Source: Adiantum capillus-veneris (Eukaryota; Streptophyta; Polypodiopsida; Polypodiales; Pteridaceae). From it: a DNA stretch of 64,000 bases. The position numbers and the translations under genes were made by a program. Below the pieces are notes generated by a model. The model was not told the origin of the DNA and did not search any database. It worked only from the letters and a program-made list of their open reading frames with translations. This document shows, piece by piece, positions 37,997-50,500 of this stretch. Location of the stretch: positions 96,303,247-96,367,246 of the forward strand of contig CM043954.1 in NCBI GenBank assembly GCA_014529385.2, in the 5' to 3' direction. The number at the start of each line of letters is the position of its first letter. Positions within the stretch are counted from its first letter, which is position 1.

Positions 37997-39617
37997 TGTA
38001 ATGGAATTGGCCTATTTAACTTGAGAGTAGCGGAAATTAATGAGAGCACTTTTGAGAAATGACTTTGTGAGCATAGAGGGTGAACATAATTGAAGATATC
38101 AACATAATCATAGCAATTAGTTGAACAATAATTTTGCAAGAGAGAGAATTTAGAGAACATGACAACAATTGAGGACCGGATTTATGTGGAGACGGTCCCC
38201 CCTCCAATAGGCATTTGTATTATGATTTATCCCATTGAGAGAGACTTGTTACAATACAATCTTTGTGTTCCTTGTGACCTAAGTGATGCAATGAAGATGG
38301 AAAGCTTCATGCATCACAAACATAACATAAACTTGAAGAAAGCTTTAACTATCCCAAGCCTCAGTCCCAAGACCTCAAACACCTTCGAAGGTGGAGAGAG
38401 CTAGCAGGGAATGAGGGTACGAAAGAGGAAGAAGAAACATTTCATAGGAGAAAGGATTAGTTCCTTACTTATCATAACTCTTGTTGCTAGCATACATAAT
38501 AGAATAGTAATGAAGAAGAAAGAGATGGCAAGCTTAAGCATTGAAGCATGGCTCTTGGTTGGATTTGCACTCCATAGGCAAGAGTGTTGGTGTAGGCTCT
38601 CAACCTCTACTTGCTTGGAGAAGGAGAGGGAGCTCTTGCACTTTGTATAGTACACAATGAGAGTGTTTGTGAGTGTGTGGGGGTCAGTATATCCCCTAAG
38701 CAACCCCCTAGCTTGCTTGGGTCGACCCCCCCTTGTAGCTCATGCTTGAAGCTCATTGGACCCCTCCAGGTCTAGCCAATCACAAGCAGGAGGCATTACG
38801 AGCAACAAGGGTAGCCTTGGGACAAGTGTCCCCCTTTCCCCTTTGAGAGAGAGGGCTTGATAAATGAAAAATAAATAAATTAAATCTCCTAAATTATCAT
38901 TGGACCCCTTGGGTGGCCAACCAATAGGCTTCAGGCACACCATGAGGGCAACATGAGGAGGAACTTGACAAGTGTCCCTTTTTCTTTCTTTGTACCATGC
39001 ATGCCTTGTGTGAGTGTTCTCTCTCATCCCCCCTCATGTAGGGCTCGCCCCCTCCTTGTAGGGATTGAATATTTGACTTTTTGACACCTCAAGCCCCTCA
39101 TGCATAGGCCCAGGTCCCACCACAAGCTTTGCCCTTAAGCACTTTAAGCTTGGTCTAGGTTCTCACCTCAAGTGCAACCCTAGCATCTCAAGCATGTCAA
39201 GCCCTCAAGCATCTCAATCATCAAGCAACTCAAGCATATCAAGCACCTCAATCATCAAGCACCTCAAGCACGTTAGTCATAAGCATGACACGCAGGACAA
39301 GAACCTCGAGCTGGGTTGGGTTCTCGCGCCTCAAGGTCAGCCCTAGCTTACCTAAGGTCAAAGGAATTTTACACACATTATTGGAGGTCTTCAATGAAGC
39401 TAACCCTAAGGTCTTATGCTCCATTGGTTAGCCTTGCTCTTTGATAGACCATCTCTCATTTGGGCCCCTTTACCATTGGCCCCGTGTTGAGATAGATCTA
39501 TAAGCACATGTCTATATTTTAACCCTTGTTCCCATTTATTCTTTCACATTAAGTGATCAATTTAATATGAGAAAATCATTTGGGTTGGTTAGATATTAGA
39601 TATTAGATTTTATGACA
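37997..39617 (-). mobile_element. 3' LTR of gypsy copy 2
   Basis: TGTAATGG..TTATGACA in plus orientation, 1621 bp, paired with 45,165-46,821. Compared with its partner it keeps about 30 bp near 38,958-38,990 and has only two or three units of the terminal ATATTAG repeat. Confidence 0.9.
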
Positions 39618-39977
39618 TTACGTCTCTCTTGAAATCATAGTTGTCCTCGACTATGAGGTAGAAGAGATAAAACCTTAGTCATTAGTCAATTTTACTTAGC
39701 GGGTAGAGGATCCCTTTTTACCCTATAACATCTTTCCAAGATGGATGACTAATCCATTTGGTGCTTGGGAGACATAGCTACCGCAAGCATGTCTGCTCTT
39801 TAGTCCATTTCATTCTCCCAAAGTAGAGTGACAAATTCTACTTGGTGTTTGAGAGACGTCGTCATCACAAACATGATTCTAAGCATGCATACTATTTAAA
39901 TTTGTGCACAATTAAAAAGTGGACCAGTCTGACACAAAAACATGAGTCATTTAAAAGAAATTTGTACATTTTCTTAC

Positions 39978-42900
39978 TCATGTAGCATTGTAAGCATTGA
40001 CAAGGTTCATACTATCCTTAAGCTGTGTTCCTTGCATCCATCTAGCATCTTCAAAAGGATATTTTTTTAACTTAATAAGATACCATCGGATAATTTTACC
40101 ATGTCATAGTACCTTGTCTTCATGCCGAAGGATAGCTTCGGGTTGTAGCACCTCTTCTTGGTCTTCAACTTCGGGAGGGTCTTCAATAATTGGTTCAATT
40201 GGTGGATCTTCTTTGTAGGGCTTCAGTAGGCTTACATGAAAGTCATTGTGTATGAGCCAATGGTTGGGAAACTTGAGTTGATAAGCCGTCTCATTGATGG
40301 ACTTCAAGATTTGGAAAGGACCATAGTATCTTTTTGCTAGTTTAGCATAATACTTTTGATGGCCCGTAGGATTTTTGCCCGTCATTTGCCTTAATCGAGC
40401 CTTAGGAAACTTGAGTAATACCCAATCATTTTCTTTGAACATTAAGGCTCTTCTGTGCTTATCAGCAGCAACTTTTTGCCTTTGTTGAGAGATGGATATA
40501 GCCTTCTTAATCTTTTGAAAAGATTCTTGTAGAACACGGCTATACTCATCGGCAGCGAAGATCTTCCCATGTACTTTGAGTAGCAAGGGACTTTTAGGTC
40601 TCCCCTCAATGATCTCAAAAGGTGATTTTCCCGTAGAAGTATGTACATTATTATTGTAGACATACTCTACAAGAGGTAAGTACTTTTCCCATTGTGAGCG
40701 TTGATCTACTTCGGTAACATAAGTCTTGAGTAGATCGACTATCGTAAGATTGGCTATCTCACTTTGGCCGTCCGTTTGTGGGTGATAGGCCGAAGAGAAA
40801 TTCAATCTTGTTCCTAGATTTTCAAAGAGACCTTTCCAAAAATTACTGGTCATTCTAGGATCTCTATCTGACACAATGGATGTGGGTAATCCATGGTGCT
40901 TGAAAATCTGAAATATGAAGAGAGTTGCCATTTGATGTGTCTTAATAGTCTTTTTGACAGGAATAAAATGTGCTTGCTTGCTACACCTGTCGATTATTGT
41001 CCATATTCCTGTATTCCCATGGATAGACTTGGGTAATCCAAAGATGAAATCCATGGATATACTCTCCCACGATGAATTTGGGATAGGCAATGGCTGGAGT
41101 AATCTAGGTTGCTTCCCTCTATCATACTTGGTCTTTTGGCATACTACACATTTTGAAACATAATCTTGTATGTCCACTTTCATGGTAAGCCGATAGAAGT
41201 ACGTCTCTACTCCTTGGAGAGTAGGTTGAATACCTCTATGCCCCGCATATGGAGGAGCATGGGATTCATACATAACTTTCTCATGAAGGGAATGGGTAAC
41301 ACATAGCCTATTGCTGTGGAGATGATAACCATCCTGCAAGGTGAATGGTTCCTCTTTCTTCCCCAAAGCAAGGGATGACATTATGTCTCTAAAGTCAGGG
41401 TCAGAAGCAGACTCATCTATCATAGAGGATAGATCATTGTGAGTAGCTATAGACACCGCATTAACTTTTGGTCGTCGTCAAAGTGCATCGGCCACTTTAT
41501 TGTGCTTACCAGCTATGTGAGCAATATGGAAATTAAATTGCAAAAGAAAATTTGCCCACCTCATTTGTTTGTCGGAAAGCTTGGTTTGTGTCATGAAATA
41601 CTTGAGACTTTGGTGGTTGGTTCGTAGGATAAATGGAGTCCCCAATAGGTAGTGCTTCCATTTGTCTAGGGCATGTAGAACAACTAAAAGCTCTTTCTCA
41701 TAAATTCCCAAGACTCGTTCATCAGTATTGAGCCTTCGGCTCTCATATGCTATGGTATGCCCTTCTTGAAGCAAAACTACTCCGAGGCAATCACCACAAG
41801 CATCACATTGGACCTCAAATGGCTTTGAGAGATCCGGAAGCACGAGGGCTGGTTGGGAAGTAAGCTTCTCTTTGAGCTTATCAAAAGAATTTTTCTCCTT
41901 AGCAGTCCATACATACTTAACGCTCTTCTTAGTTAAGTCGTGTAGTGGTCCTGCTACTTGAGAGAATTTTGCTATGAAGCGCATATAGTATGCGCACATA
42001 CCAATAAAGCTTCTTAGCTCATGTAGATTTCTTGGGTTAGGCCATGATTTTATTACCTCTAACTTTGATGGATCCATGCGGATATCATCGTGAGAGATAA
42101 TATGACCTAGGTATTGAATCTCTTGAAGGAAGAATTCGCTTTTCTTTTGGTTGAGAAAAAGCTTGTTCTCCCTCAATGCTTGAAAAATCAGGAGATGTTG
42201 CTTATGTTCCTCCAAAGACTTGGAGTAGATGATGATATCATCAAAGAACACTCCAGTGAATTTGCGATAAGGTCTAAAATTTTTCTCCATAATACAATTG
42301 AACGTAGCTGGTGCATTAGTCAAGCCAAAAGGCATGACTAGATATTCATAAAGACCAAATGTTGTCCGAAACGCGGTCTTTAGGATATCTTCATCCACTA
42401 TCCTTATTTGATGATAGCCACTTTTAAGGTCAATCCTACTGAAGTAGGTAGAGCCTTGTAGCTTATCAAATAGATCTTCTACCCGAGGCATGGGAAATTT
42501 GTTTTTGATAGTGATATGGTTTAGTGCTCGATAGTCCACACACATATGATATTTACCATCTTTCTTTTGCACTAAAAGGACTGGAGAACAAAAGGGAGAG
42601 GAACTAGGCCTCACCATCCCTTTGTCTACCAATTCCTGTACTTGCCTCATGATCTCCTCTTGTTGAGCTTGTGAGACTCGATAAGGAGGTTTGTTAGGCA
42701 GTGAGCTACCTGGAAGGAGCTCAATGCGATGGTCATCATCCCCTCGTGTTGGAGGTAAGTCCATAGGGATATCATCGATGAACACATCTTGGAATCCTTT
42801 TTGAAAATTAGACAAGTCTAACTCTTCTTGATTCCTACCATTTACATTTGATGAAGCATTAGTATCTTTTAGAGACTCTTTGACAAAAATCATGTATGCA

Positions 42901-44750
42901 AAAACTGAGCTCTTCATTGACTTATCAAAAGCAAGAGGATTTACAAGTGGAATAGTGCGTCCACGCTCACTAGCATCTATATACATGTTCTTTCCCCTGT
43001 AGGTGAAGTGGATTCTCCTTTCAGGGAACTTCATGTTGGCAGCCATGCGATCAAACCATGGAGCCCCTAGGATAGCATCCTCATGTTGGAGAGGAGAGAT
43101 GAATAAGTCTTCTTTGTCGACATAGCTTTGGACATGAAGGCTCAACTTCCCAATCAAGGGAGTAATGGAGGCTTGCTATCCGTTGAAAGCTGTGTCAACC
43201 ATTACCATATCTCCCATCTCAAAAGCTTGAATGCCCAACTTGGTGACCAACTCCATTGATACGAAGTTGTGAGTAGAGCCAGGGTCAAACAAGATGAAGA
43301 CATCATGCTCTCTTACCTTTCCCCAAGCATAGGAAAGTGATGATCCTTTGCAATGAGCATCCTCTTTTGGAGCTTTGATGGTGGAAGCCCTAGGAGTCTC
43401 ATTGCAAGTATTCTTCTTGGGGCAAGAACGATAGCCATGTCCTTGCTCCCCACACTTGAAACACTTATGGTCCTTGCGAAAAGCTTCAAGCTCTTCAGGA
43501 GAGAGTTTGTTTTTACCTTTGTAAACTCCCTTCTCCTTGGACCGATTGTTGTTGTTGTTGGAAGTGACTTGGGAAGAATTTTAAACATTGGTTTTCCCCT
43601 TTGCATCATTTTTGTCTTTGTTTTCCATGGGCTTGGCATTACGTCTAGCCCCTTGATGGAAATTGATGCATGAAGCAACCATGGTGTGATGGATTACTTC
43701 GCTAATAGTACCAGGCCATTGAGAGTTGATGTATTTAGCCATATCTTCAGGTAATCTTGCACAAAATTGCTGCCTTTTCTCGACAAAGTCTATCTTTTGA
43801 AAGACAGTAGCCTTGAGATGTAAATCCCAAAACTTGTCTACAAACTTGTGGATAGATTCATGAGAGAGAAGCTTCAAGCTACGCCATTTGGTAAGCACTT
43901 TGTCCTTTGCATCGATTGCAAGGAATTGCTTCATGATGGAAACTCGTAGAGTTTTCCATGTCTTTGGGGCTTCACCATTGCCACGAAGGCTAGCCCACCA
44001 TTGACGAGTTGATTTTTGGAAGTGCATAGCTACATGGCATAGCTTGTAGGACTCCGTGAAGCCCTCGTCTCCAAAGGCCGCATCAAATTGCTGGATGAAG
44101 GCCAACACTTTGTCGGGGGTAGCACCAAAGGTGCCATCATAGGTGAGAAAAGAGATACTCTTTCCTTCCTCCTTGAACTTCTTTAGCTTTTGTGACCTTC
44201 GCCATGCAGGAAATGATTTGTGATGTCCTCTCCTCTTGTATTCTCTAGGAGAATAGCCATAGCTTTCGATGGAAGACGAGGAAGGTGAAGAAGAAGGAGA
44301 AGAGGGTGACCTCTTCCTAACCCTTTTATTCCTTTGTTTCCTCTCTTCCCTTTCGGAGTGACGAGGAGAAGGACTATGTGTTGATATTTTCCTCTTGGGA
44401 GGAGTGGGCGATCGTCTAGACCACCGTCTTCTTGGAGCCACATCTTCAGAGGAACTTAAACTTTCATTGCTTTCTTGCTCTTTGGATTCCTCCTCTCGAA
44501 TGGGAGAGAGTCTTCTTTTGGGGGTCTCTTCAAGAGGCCTCCTAAGCTCTCTCTCCTCTTGATGAGGAAGGTAAATTCCATAAGCACGAAGTTGTTGAGT
44601 AACTTTGGCTTCCAAAGCAGGGTTGCCCATAGCTTGCTGCAACCTAGTGACGAGATAATTCACAAACATGGGAGCATCATCATTAGCACCTTCATTTGCA
44701 AAATCAAATCTATCAATGTTCATTCTACTCTCTTGATTATTGTCAGCCAT
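39978..44750 (-). pseudogene. gypsy copy 2 Gag-Pol polyprotein with four nonsense codons
   Basis: A single reading frame of about 1590 codons covers: Gag (MADNNQESRMNIDRFDFANE, serine-rich basic region, knuckle CFKCGEQGHGYRSC), protease (FDPGSTHNFVS), RT (YFSRIDLKSGYHQIRI, active site VFFDDIIIYSKS), RNase H, integrase (HHCC zinc region ending CVVCQ, WTIIDRCSKQAHF, IVSDRDPRM, AYHPQTDGQSE) and a chromodomain-like C-terminus (HGKIIRWYL, KKYPFEDARWM). In-frame stops lie at 43,581-43,583 (TAA), 43,176-43,178 (TAG), 41,478-41,480 (TGA) and 40,104-40,106 (TGA). There are no frameshifts, so it is far better preserved than copy 1. An upstream in-frame Met at 44,792 is possible, but copy 1 conservation favours 44,750. 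Confidence 0.9.
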
Positions 44751-45151
44751 GTTAACAAAATTTATGTATGTACTTACTGTATGCTTTGGCAATTCAAAAC
44801 CTTAGTTTCCACTCCTCTTAGCTTTTGAAAATTGGCTCTTAAGTATCTACACCCACGGCTTGAAGTGGTTAATTATAGAGAGTAGTGGAGTAGGTCTAAC
44901 ATAACAGAGTTGCCGAGGGCTAGCTCCTTTTGGACTTCTTATGGCTCAATAATGGTAAAGCCGTAGTCAAGTCTAAAAAGACTCCATTATTAAGTCCAAA
45001 TCTCTCGAGGTGTGCACCATATCCCACATAGTGGGCTCAACAAAACCGATAATAGATCCCAGTTCCACTTACTCTAATATAATTAACAACATCAACCATT
45101 TATAGGCTACTTAAGGACCTCTCTTCTTAAGCAAGAGAAGAGAAACCAAAT

Positions 45152-45163
45152 GCTCTGATACCA
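45152..45163 (-). promoter_or_regulatory. Primer binding site of gypsy copy 2
   Basis: The minus strand reads TGGTATCAGAGC, a perfect tRNA-iMet primer site, one base from the LTR end. Confidence 0.9.
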
Positions 45164-45164
45164 A

Positions 45165-46821
45165 TGTAATGTAATTGGCCTATTTAACTTGAGAGTAGCG
45201 GAAATTAATGAGAGTACTTTTGAGAAATGACTTTGTGAGCATAGCGGGTGAACATTATTGAAGATATCAACATAATCATAGAAATTAGTTGAACAATACT
45301 TTTGCAAGGGAGATAATTTAGAGAACAGGACAACAATTGAGGACCGGATTTATGTGGAGCCGGTCCCCCCTCCAATAGGCATTTGTATTATGATTTCTCC
45401 CATTAAGAGAGACTTGTTACAATACAATCTTTGTGTTCCTTGTGACCTAGGTGATGCAATGAAGATGGAAAGATTCATGCATCACAAACATAACATAAAC
45501 TTGAAGAAAGCTTTAACTATCCCAAGCCTCAGTCCCAAGAACTCAAAAACCTTCGAAGGTGGAGAGAGCTAGCAGGGAATGAGGGTAGGGAAGAGGAAGA
45601 AGAAACATTTCATAGGAGAAAGAATTAGTTCCTCACTTATCATAACTCTTGTTGCTAGCATACATAATAGTATAGTAATGAAGAAGAAAGAGATGGAAGC
45701 TTAAGCATTGAAGCATGGCTCTTGGTTGGATTTGTACTCCATAGCCAAGAGTGTTGGTGTAGGATCTCAACCTCTACTTGCTTGGAGAAGGAGAGGGAGA
45801 TTTTTCACTTTGCATAGCACAAAATGAGAGTGTTTGTGAGTGTGTGTGGGTGAGTATACCCCCTAAGAAACCACCTAGCTTGCTTGGGTCGACCCCCCCT
45901 TGTAGCTCATGCTTGAAGCTCATTGGACCCCTCCAGGCCTAGCCAATCACAAGCAGGAGGCATTACAAGCAACAAGGGTAGCCTTGGGACAAGTGTCCCC
46001 CTTTCCCCTTTGAGAGAGAGGGATTGATAAATGCAAAATCAATAAATAAATATCCTAAATTATTATTGGACCCCTTGGGTGGCCAACCAATAGGCTTCAG
46101 GCACACCATGAGGGCAACATGAGGTGTACCATGCATTCCTTGTGTGAGTGTGTGGTTGTTCTCTCTCATCCCCCCTCATGTAGGTCTCGCCCCCTCCTTG
46201 TAGGGATTGAATACTTTTTGACACCTCAAGCCCCTCATGCATAGGCCCAATTCCCACCACAAGCTTCGCCCTTAAGCACTTTAAGCTTGGGCTAGGTTCT
46301 CACCTCAAGTGCAACCCTAGCATGTCAAGCACCTCAACCATGTCAGTCATCAAGCACCTCAAGCATCTCAAGCACCTCAATCATCAAGCACCTAAGCACC
46401 TTAGTCATCAAGCATGACAAGCACCTTTAGCTGGGCCGGGTTCCCGCGCCTCAAGGTCAGCCCTAGCTTACTTAAGGTCAAAGGACTTTTACACACATTA
46501 TTGAAGGTCTTCAATGAAGCTAATCCTAAGGTCTTATGCTCCACTAGTTAGCTTTGCTCTTTGATAGACAATATCTCATTTGGGCCCCTTTACCATTGGC
46601 CCCGTGTTGAGATAGATCTATAAGCACATGTCTATATTTTAACCCTTGTTCCCGTTTATTCTCCCACATTAAGTGATCAATTTAATATGAGAAAATAATT
46701 TGGGTTGGTTAGATATTAGATATTAGATATTAGATATTAGATATTAGATATTAGATATTAGATATTAGATATTAGATATTAGATATTAGATATTAGATAT
46801 TAGATATTAGATTTTATGACA
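45165..46821 (-). mobile_element. 5' LTR of gypsy copy 2
   Basis: 1657 bp, TGTAATG..TTATGACA in plus orientation. It matches the 3' LTR except for scattered substitutions, a ~33-bp deletion near 46,123 and a large expansion of the terminal heptamer repeat. Confidence 0.9.
46709..46813. repeat. Heptamer microsatellite (ATATTAG)n, about 15 units
   Basis: A perfect 7-bp tandem repeat at the inner edge of the LTR terminus. The partner LTR has two to three units and the LTR at 14.6-16.1 kb has one, so the expansion is specific to this copy. Confidence 0.95.
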
Positions 46822-47272
46822 TATTATCACCACTTCCAAGTAGTTTGATGACCGCTTTCAACCCTCTTCAGGTGGTTGGAAATTTGCAAAGTGCTTATAT
46901 ACATTCTCACCACTTCTAATTAGTTTGATGATTGCTTTCAACCCTCTTCAGGTGGCTGGAAATTGGAAAAGTGCTTATAGCTCCTTCTAACTACCATTGT
47001 CAAGTACTTTGATGACCACTTTTAACCGTCTTCAAGTGGAACTTGGAATTTTGCTAAGTGCTTATATAGATTCTCACCATTTTCAAGTAGTTTGATGATC
47101 GCTTTCAACCATCTTTAGGTAGTTGGAAATTTGTCAAGTGCTTATATAGGTCATCCCCACTTTCAAGAAGTACGCTTTAAACCCTCTTCAGGTGGTTGGA
47201 GATTTGCGAGGTACTTTGATGACCGCTTTAACCACTTTTAGGTGGCTGGGATTTTCCAAGTTCTTTAAGGTT
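46822..47272. repeat. ~82-bp degenerate satellite, block 2
   Basis: TTTGATGA blocks recur near 46,843, 46,923, 47,009, 47,091 and 47,216 at about 80-86-bp steps, with CTTTCAACC and GTGCTTATA between. It is bounded by the gypsy LTR and by the target duplication of the copia element. Confidence 0.8.
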
Positions 47273-47277
47273 CTTCT
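47273..47277. repeat. Target-site duplication (left) of the full-length copia
   Basis: CTTCT directly before the LTR, identical to 52,906-52,910 after the other LTR. Confidence 0.85.
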
Positions 47278-47469
47278 TGAAGGAGTACGAGCGGAAGTGC
47301 GATGCGAGAGAGACTGCGAGAAGAAGAGCACGACGATATGGTGAACTCGCTCTACTATAATGTGTAGAGCATAGTGAGTTCTTATTAGGTTTTTACAAAA
47401 GAATATGTGTACATACCTGGCGGCCCGCCCACTTACCTGGGCGACCACATTGGGTTTTATACCCCAACA
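47278..47469 (-). mobile_element. 3' LTR of the full-length copia, 192 bp
   Basis: TGAAGGAG..CCCCAACA in plus orientation. On the minus strand it starts TGTTGGGGTATAAAACCC, which includes a TATA-like box only nine bases in. Confidence 0.9.
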
Positions 47470-47480
47470 ACCTCCCACTT
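47470..47480 (-). promoter_or_regulatory. Polypurine tract of the full-length copia
   Basis: The minus strand reads AAGTGGGAGGT immediately before the 3' LTR, the standard copia plus-strand primer. Confidence 0.85.
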
Positions 47481-47558
47481 AAAGTCCAATGTGGTACTTT
47501 AAGTGTGAGAGAAGCTACTATTCAAGCTAATATACAAGAGATGTAGAGAAGTGATGTA

Positions 47559-50500
47559 CTATGCTACACCTAACTGCTTGCGAAAATGCGCAAAGCTCTC
47601 TGAGGGAAGTCCTTTTGTAAGTAGATCAGCAGGATTTTTTGTGGTGTGAACTTTGACAAGCTGAAGTTGCTTATCCTCGAGCATTTCCCTGATGAAATGA
47701 TACTTCACATCCACATGCTTTGTCTTTGAGTGATAAACTAGATTGCGAGCCAATTGTATAGCACTTTGACTATCACAATATAACACAGGCATCTCTTCTT
47801 TGATTCCCAAATTTGTTACTAGTCGAATAAGCCAAATTGATTCTTTGCATGCCTCTGATGCTGCAACATATTCAGCCTCTATAGTAGACTGAGTAACACA
47901 ATCTTGTAATCTAAAACGCCATGATACTGCTCCACCAGCCAATGTAAAGACATACCCTGACGTACACCTTCGGTTGTCTAAGTCACCTGCATAATCTGAG
48001 TCTGTAAAACCCTTTACACTTAGCTCCTGACTCCCATAGCATATACGCATACTCTTTGTAGCTTTCAGGTATCTCAATATTCCTTTCACTGCCTCCCAAT
48101 GTTTCTTGCCTGGGTTTGACATGTATCGACTTACTACTCCCACTGCAAATGCAATGTTTGGGCGAGTAGCAATCATTGCATAAATCAAACTACCCATTGC
48201 AGACGCATATGGAATCTTATCCATTTCAGCCTGTTCTTCCTCAGACACAGGACAATCTTGTTTGCTAAGTTTCACATATGGTGGCAATGGAACACTCAGT
48301 GCCTTTCCCTTCTCCATATTGAAACGTTGCAAAACCTTGTCAATATACTCTGTTTGAGATAACCAAATCAACTTCTTTGATCTGTCTCTCTCAATGCGCA
48401 TACCAAGTATATGACTTGCCTCACCCATGTCTTTCATGTCAAACGATTTTGCCATCTTTGACTTCAAAGCTGAAATTTCTTCCAAGTGCTTGCCAGCAAT
48501 CAACATGTCATCCACATACAAAATAAGGATAAGCCAACTACCATCCTTAGCCTTCTTTATATATAGACAGTGATCGAACTCACTACGTTTGTAGCCTTGA
48601 GAAAGCATAAACTTGTGGAATTTTTGGTACCATGCCCTCGGTGATTGTTTTAAGCCATAAATACTCTTTAACAACTGGCATACCCAATCTTCCTTGCCTT
48701 TCTCAACAAACCCTTCTGGCTGCTGCATGTAAATTTCCACATCTAAATCACCATGCAAGAACGCTGTCTTGACATCCATTTGGTGCAACACCAAATCTAA
48801 TATGGCAACCAATGCAAGAAAGCATCTCAATGTAGTCATCTTGACCACCGGAGAGAAGACTTCATCAAAGTCAATGCCTTGTTCTTGCTTAAAGCCCTTG
48901 GCAACAAGCCTTGCTTTGTACTTTGGCTGACTATCATGAGCGGTGATCTTATACCTGTAAACCCATTTACAGGGTAGAGCCTTTTTGCCCCGTGGTAATT
49001 TAACTAGCTTCCATGTCTAGTTTTTATGCAGAGATGTCATCTCTGACTGCATGGCCAATTGCCAATTCCCGGAGTCCTTCATTTGCACTGCTTCCTTGTA
49101 ACATGAAGGCTCATTGCAATCAGTCAACATGACATAGTTCATAGATGGAACAAACCTATCAGGAGGTCGCGTGACACGTCCAGATCTACGCACAATGGGT
49201 GGCTCAGGCTCAGCCACAACCTGTGGTTCCACTCTATCCTGTCCTTGCTCCTCTTGAGCCCTGACATTTTGTATTGCACGTGCAAGTCCATCTTCTTGGA
49301 AGACAACTCTTCTAATCTCCTCAACCCTCTCTGGTTTAGAATGATATTTGGATTCATTAAAGTGAACATCATTGCTGCGGACAACCTTTCTGGATTTGGG
49401 ATCCCAAAGTCCGTACCCCATCTCACCAGAATTACCATAGCCTAGAAAGATGCACTTTCTACTCTTTGGCTCAAGTTTGTTCCTAAATTCCTTTGGAACG
49501 TGAGTATATGCCTCATAGCCAAAGACTCTGAGATGCTTGTATGAGGGCATTTTGCCTGACCATACCATCTCTGGCACTGAATCCTTCTGCAAAACCTTGC
49601 TAGGAGATCTATTTACAAGATGAACAACTGTTGATATAGCTTCAGCCCAAAACCCATTTGGCAGCTGTGCATTAGACAACATACTTCTGACCTTCTCTTG
49701 TATGGTCCTATTCATCCTCTCAGCAACACCATTTTGAGGAGGATTGTAAGGAGCAGTAAGTTCACGTTTTATACCTTTTGACTCACAAAAGTCCTGAAAG
49801 GCCTTTGAAACATACTCTCCACCATTGTCAGTGCGTAAGCATTTAAGCTTCTTGCCACTCTGATTCTCCACAAGTGTCACAAATGTTTTGAAAACACTAA
49901 ACGCTTCATCCTTGTGCTTGAGAAATTAAACCCATACTTTCCTCGAGTAATCATCTATAAATGTCATAAAGTAAGAAGCTCCCCCTAGAGATAGGTTAGG
50001 CATAGGTCCACACAAATCACTATGAACAAGTGCCAACTGTGTATCTCTTCTACAGCTTCTATGCTTATGTGGCTGCTGTGTTTTCTTACCATACAGACAA
50101 TGTTCACAAAATTCAAAATCATTAAATGAAAAGCGAGGAAAATAACCAGAACGAGACAAGATTTCCATTCCCTTCTTGGACATATGTCCTAACCAGCTAT
50201 GCCACAAAGAAACGTTCGGCTGCTCGGTTACATTGATTACATTTTTAGAGACATTTGATACATAAATCATGTAAAGTCCTCCAGACTTTACTGCATGTGC
50301 TACTGTCATAGAACCCTTGGATATCTTCCACATGTTCTGTCCAAAAGTGGTGACGTAGCCAGCATCATCAAGTAAACCTGTGCTGATCAAGCTCTTTGTA
50401 ATTGCGGGAACATGTCTCACATTCTTCAGCGTGAAAGAAGAGCCATTCTGAAACTTCAATTGTACATCTCCAACACCTAAGATCTCACATGTCTGCCCAT

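Larger units (their letters stand above)
37997..46821 (-). mobile_element. Nearly complete Ty3/gypsy chromovirus, copy 2
   Basis: Full structure on the minus strand: 5' LTR (45,165-46,821), tRNA-iMet primer site, Gag-Pol frame (44,750 to 39,978), 3' LTR (37,997-39,617). It sits inside an ~82-bp satellite that continues on both sides. The five bases next to the two ends (GGTTC left, TATTA right) do not match, so the target duplication is lost or the right end has been altered. Four in-frame stops make it inactive. By hand I count about nine differences in the first ~175 bp of the two LTRs, so it is not recent. Confidence 0.9.

Noticed and set aside
40954-41163. Plus-strand frames inside the gypsy integrase region
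   Set aside because: Shadows of the minus-strand pol frame.
37997-46821. Five-base target duplication for gypsy copy 2
   Set aside because: The bases next to the two LTR ends (GGTTC and TATTA) differ, so I do not claim one.
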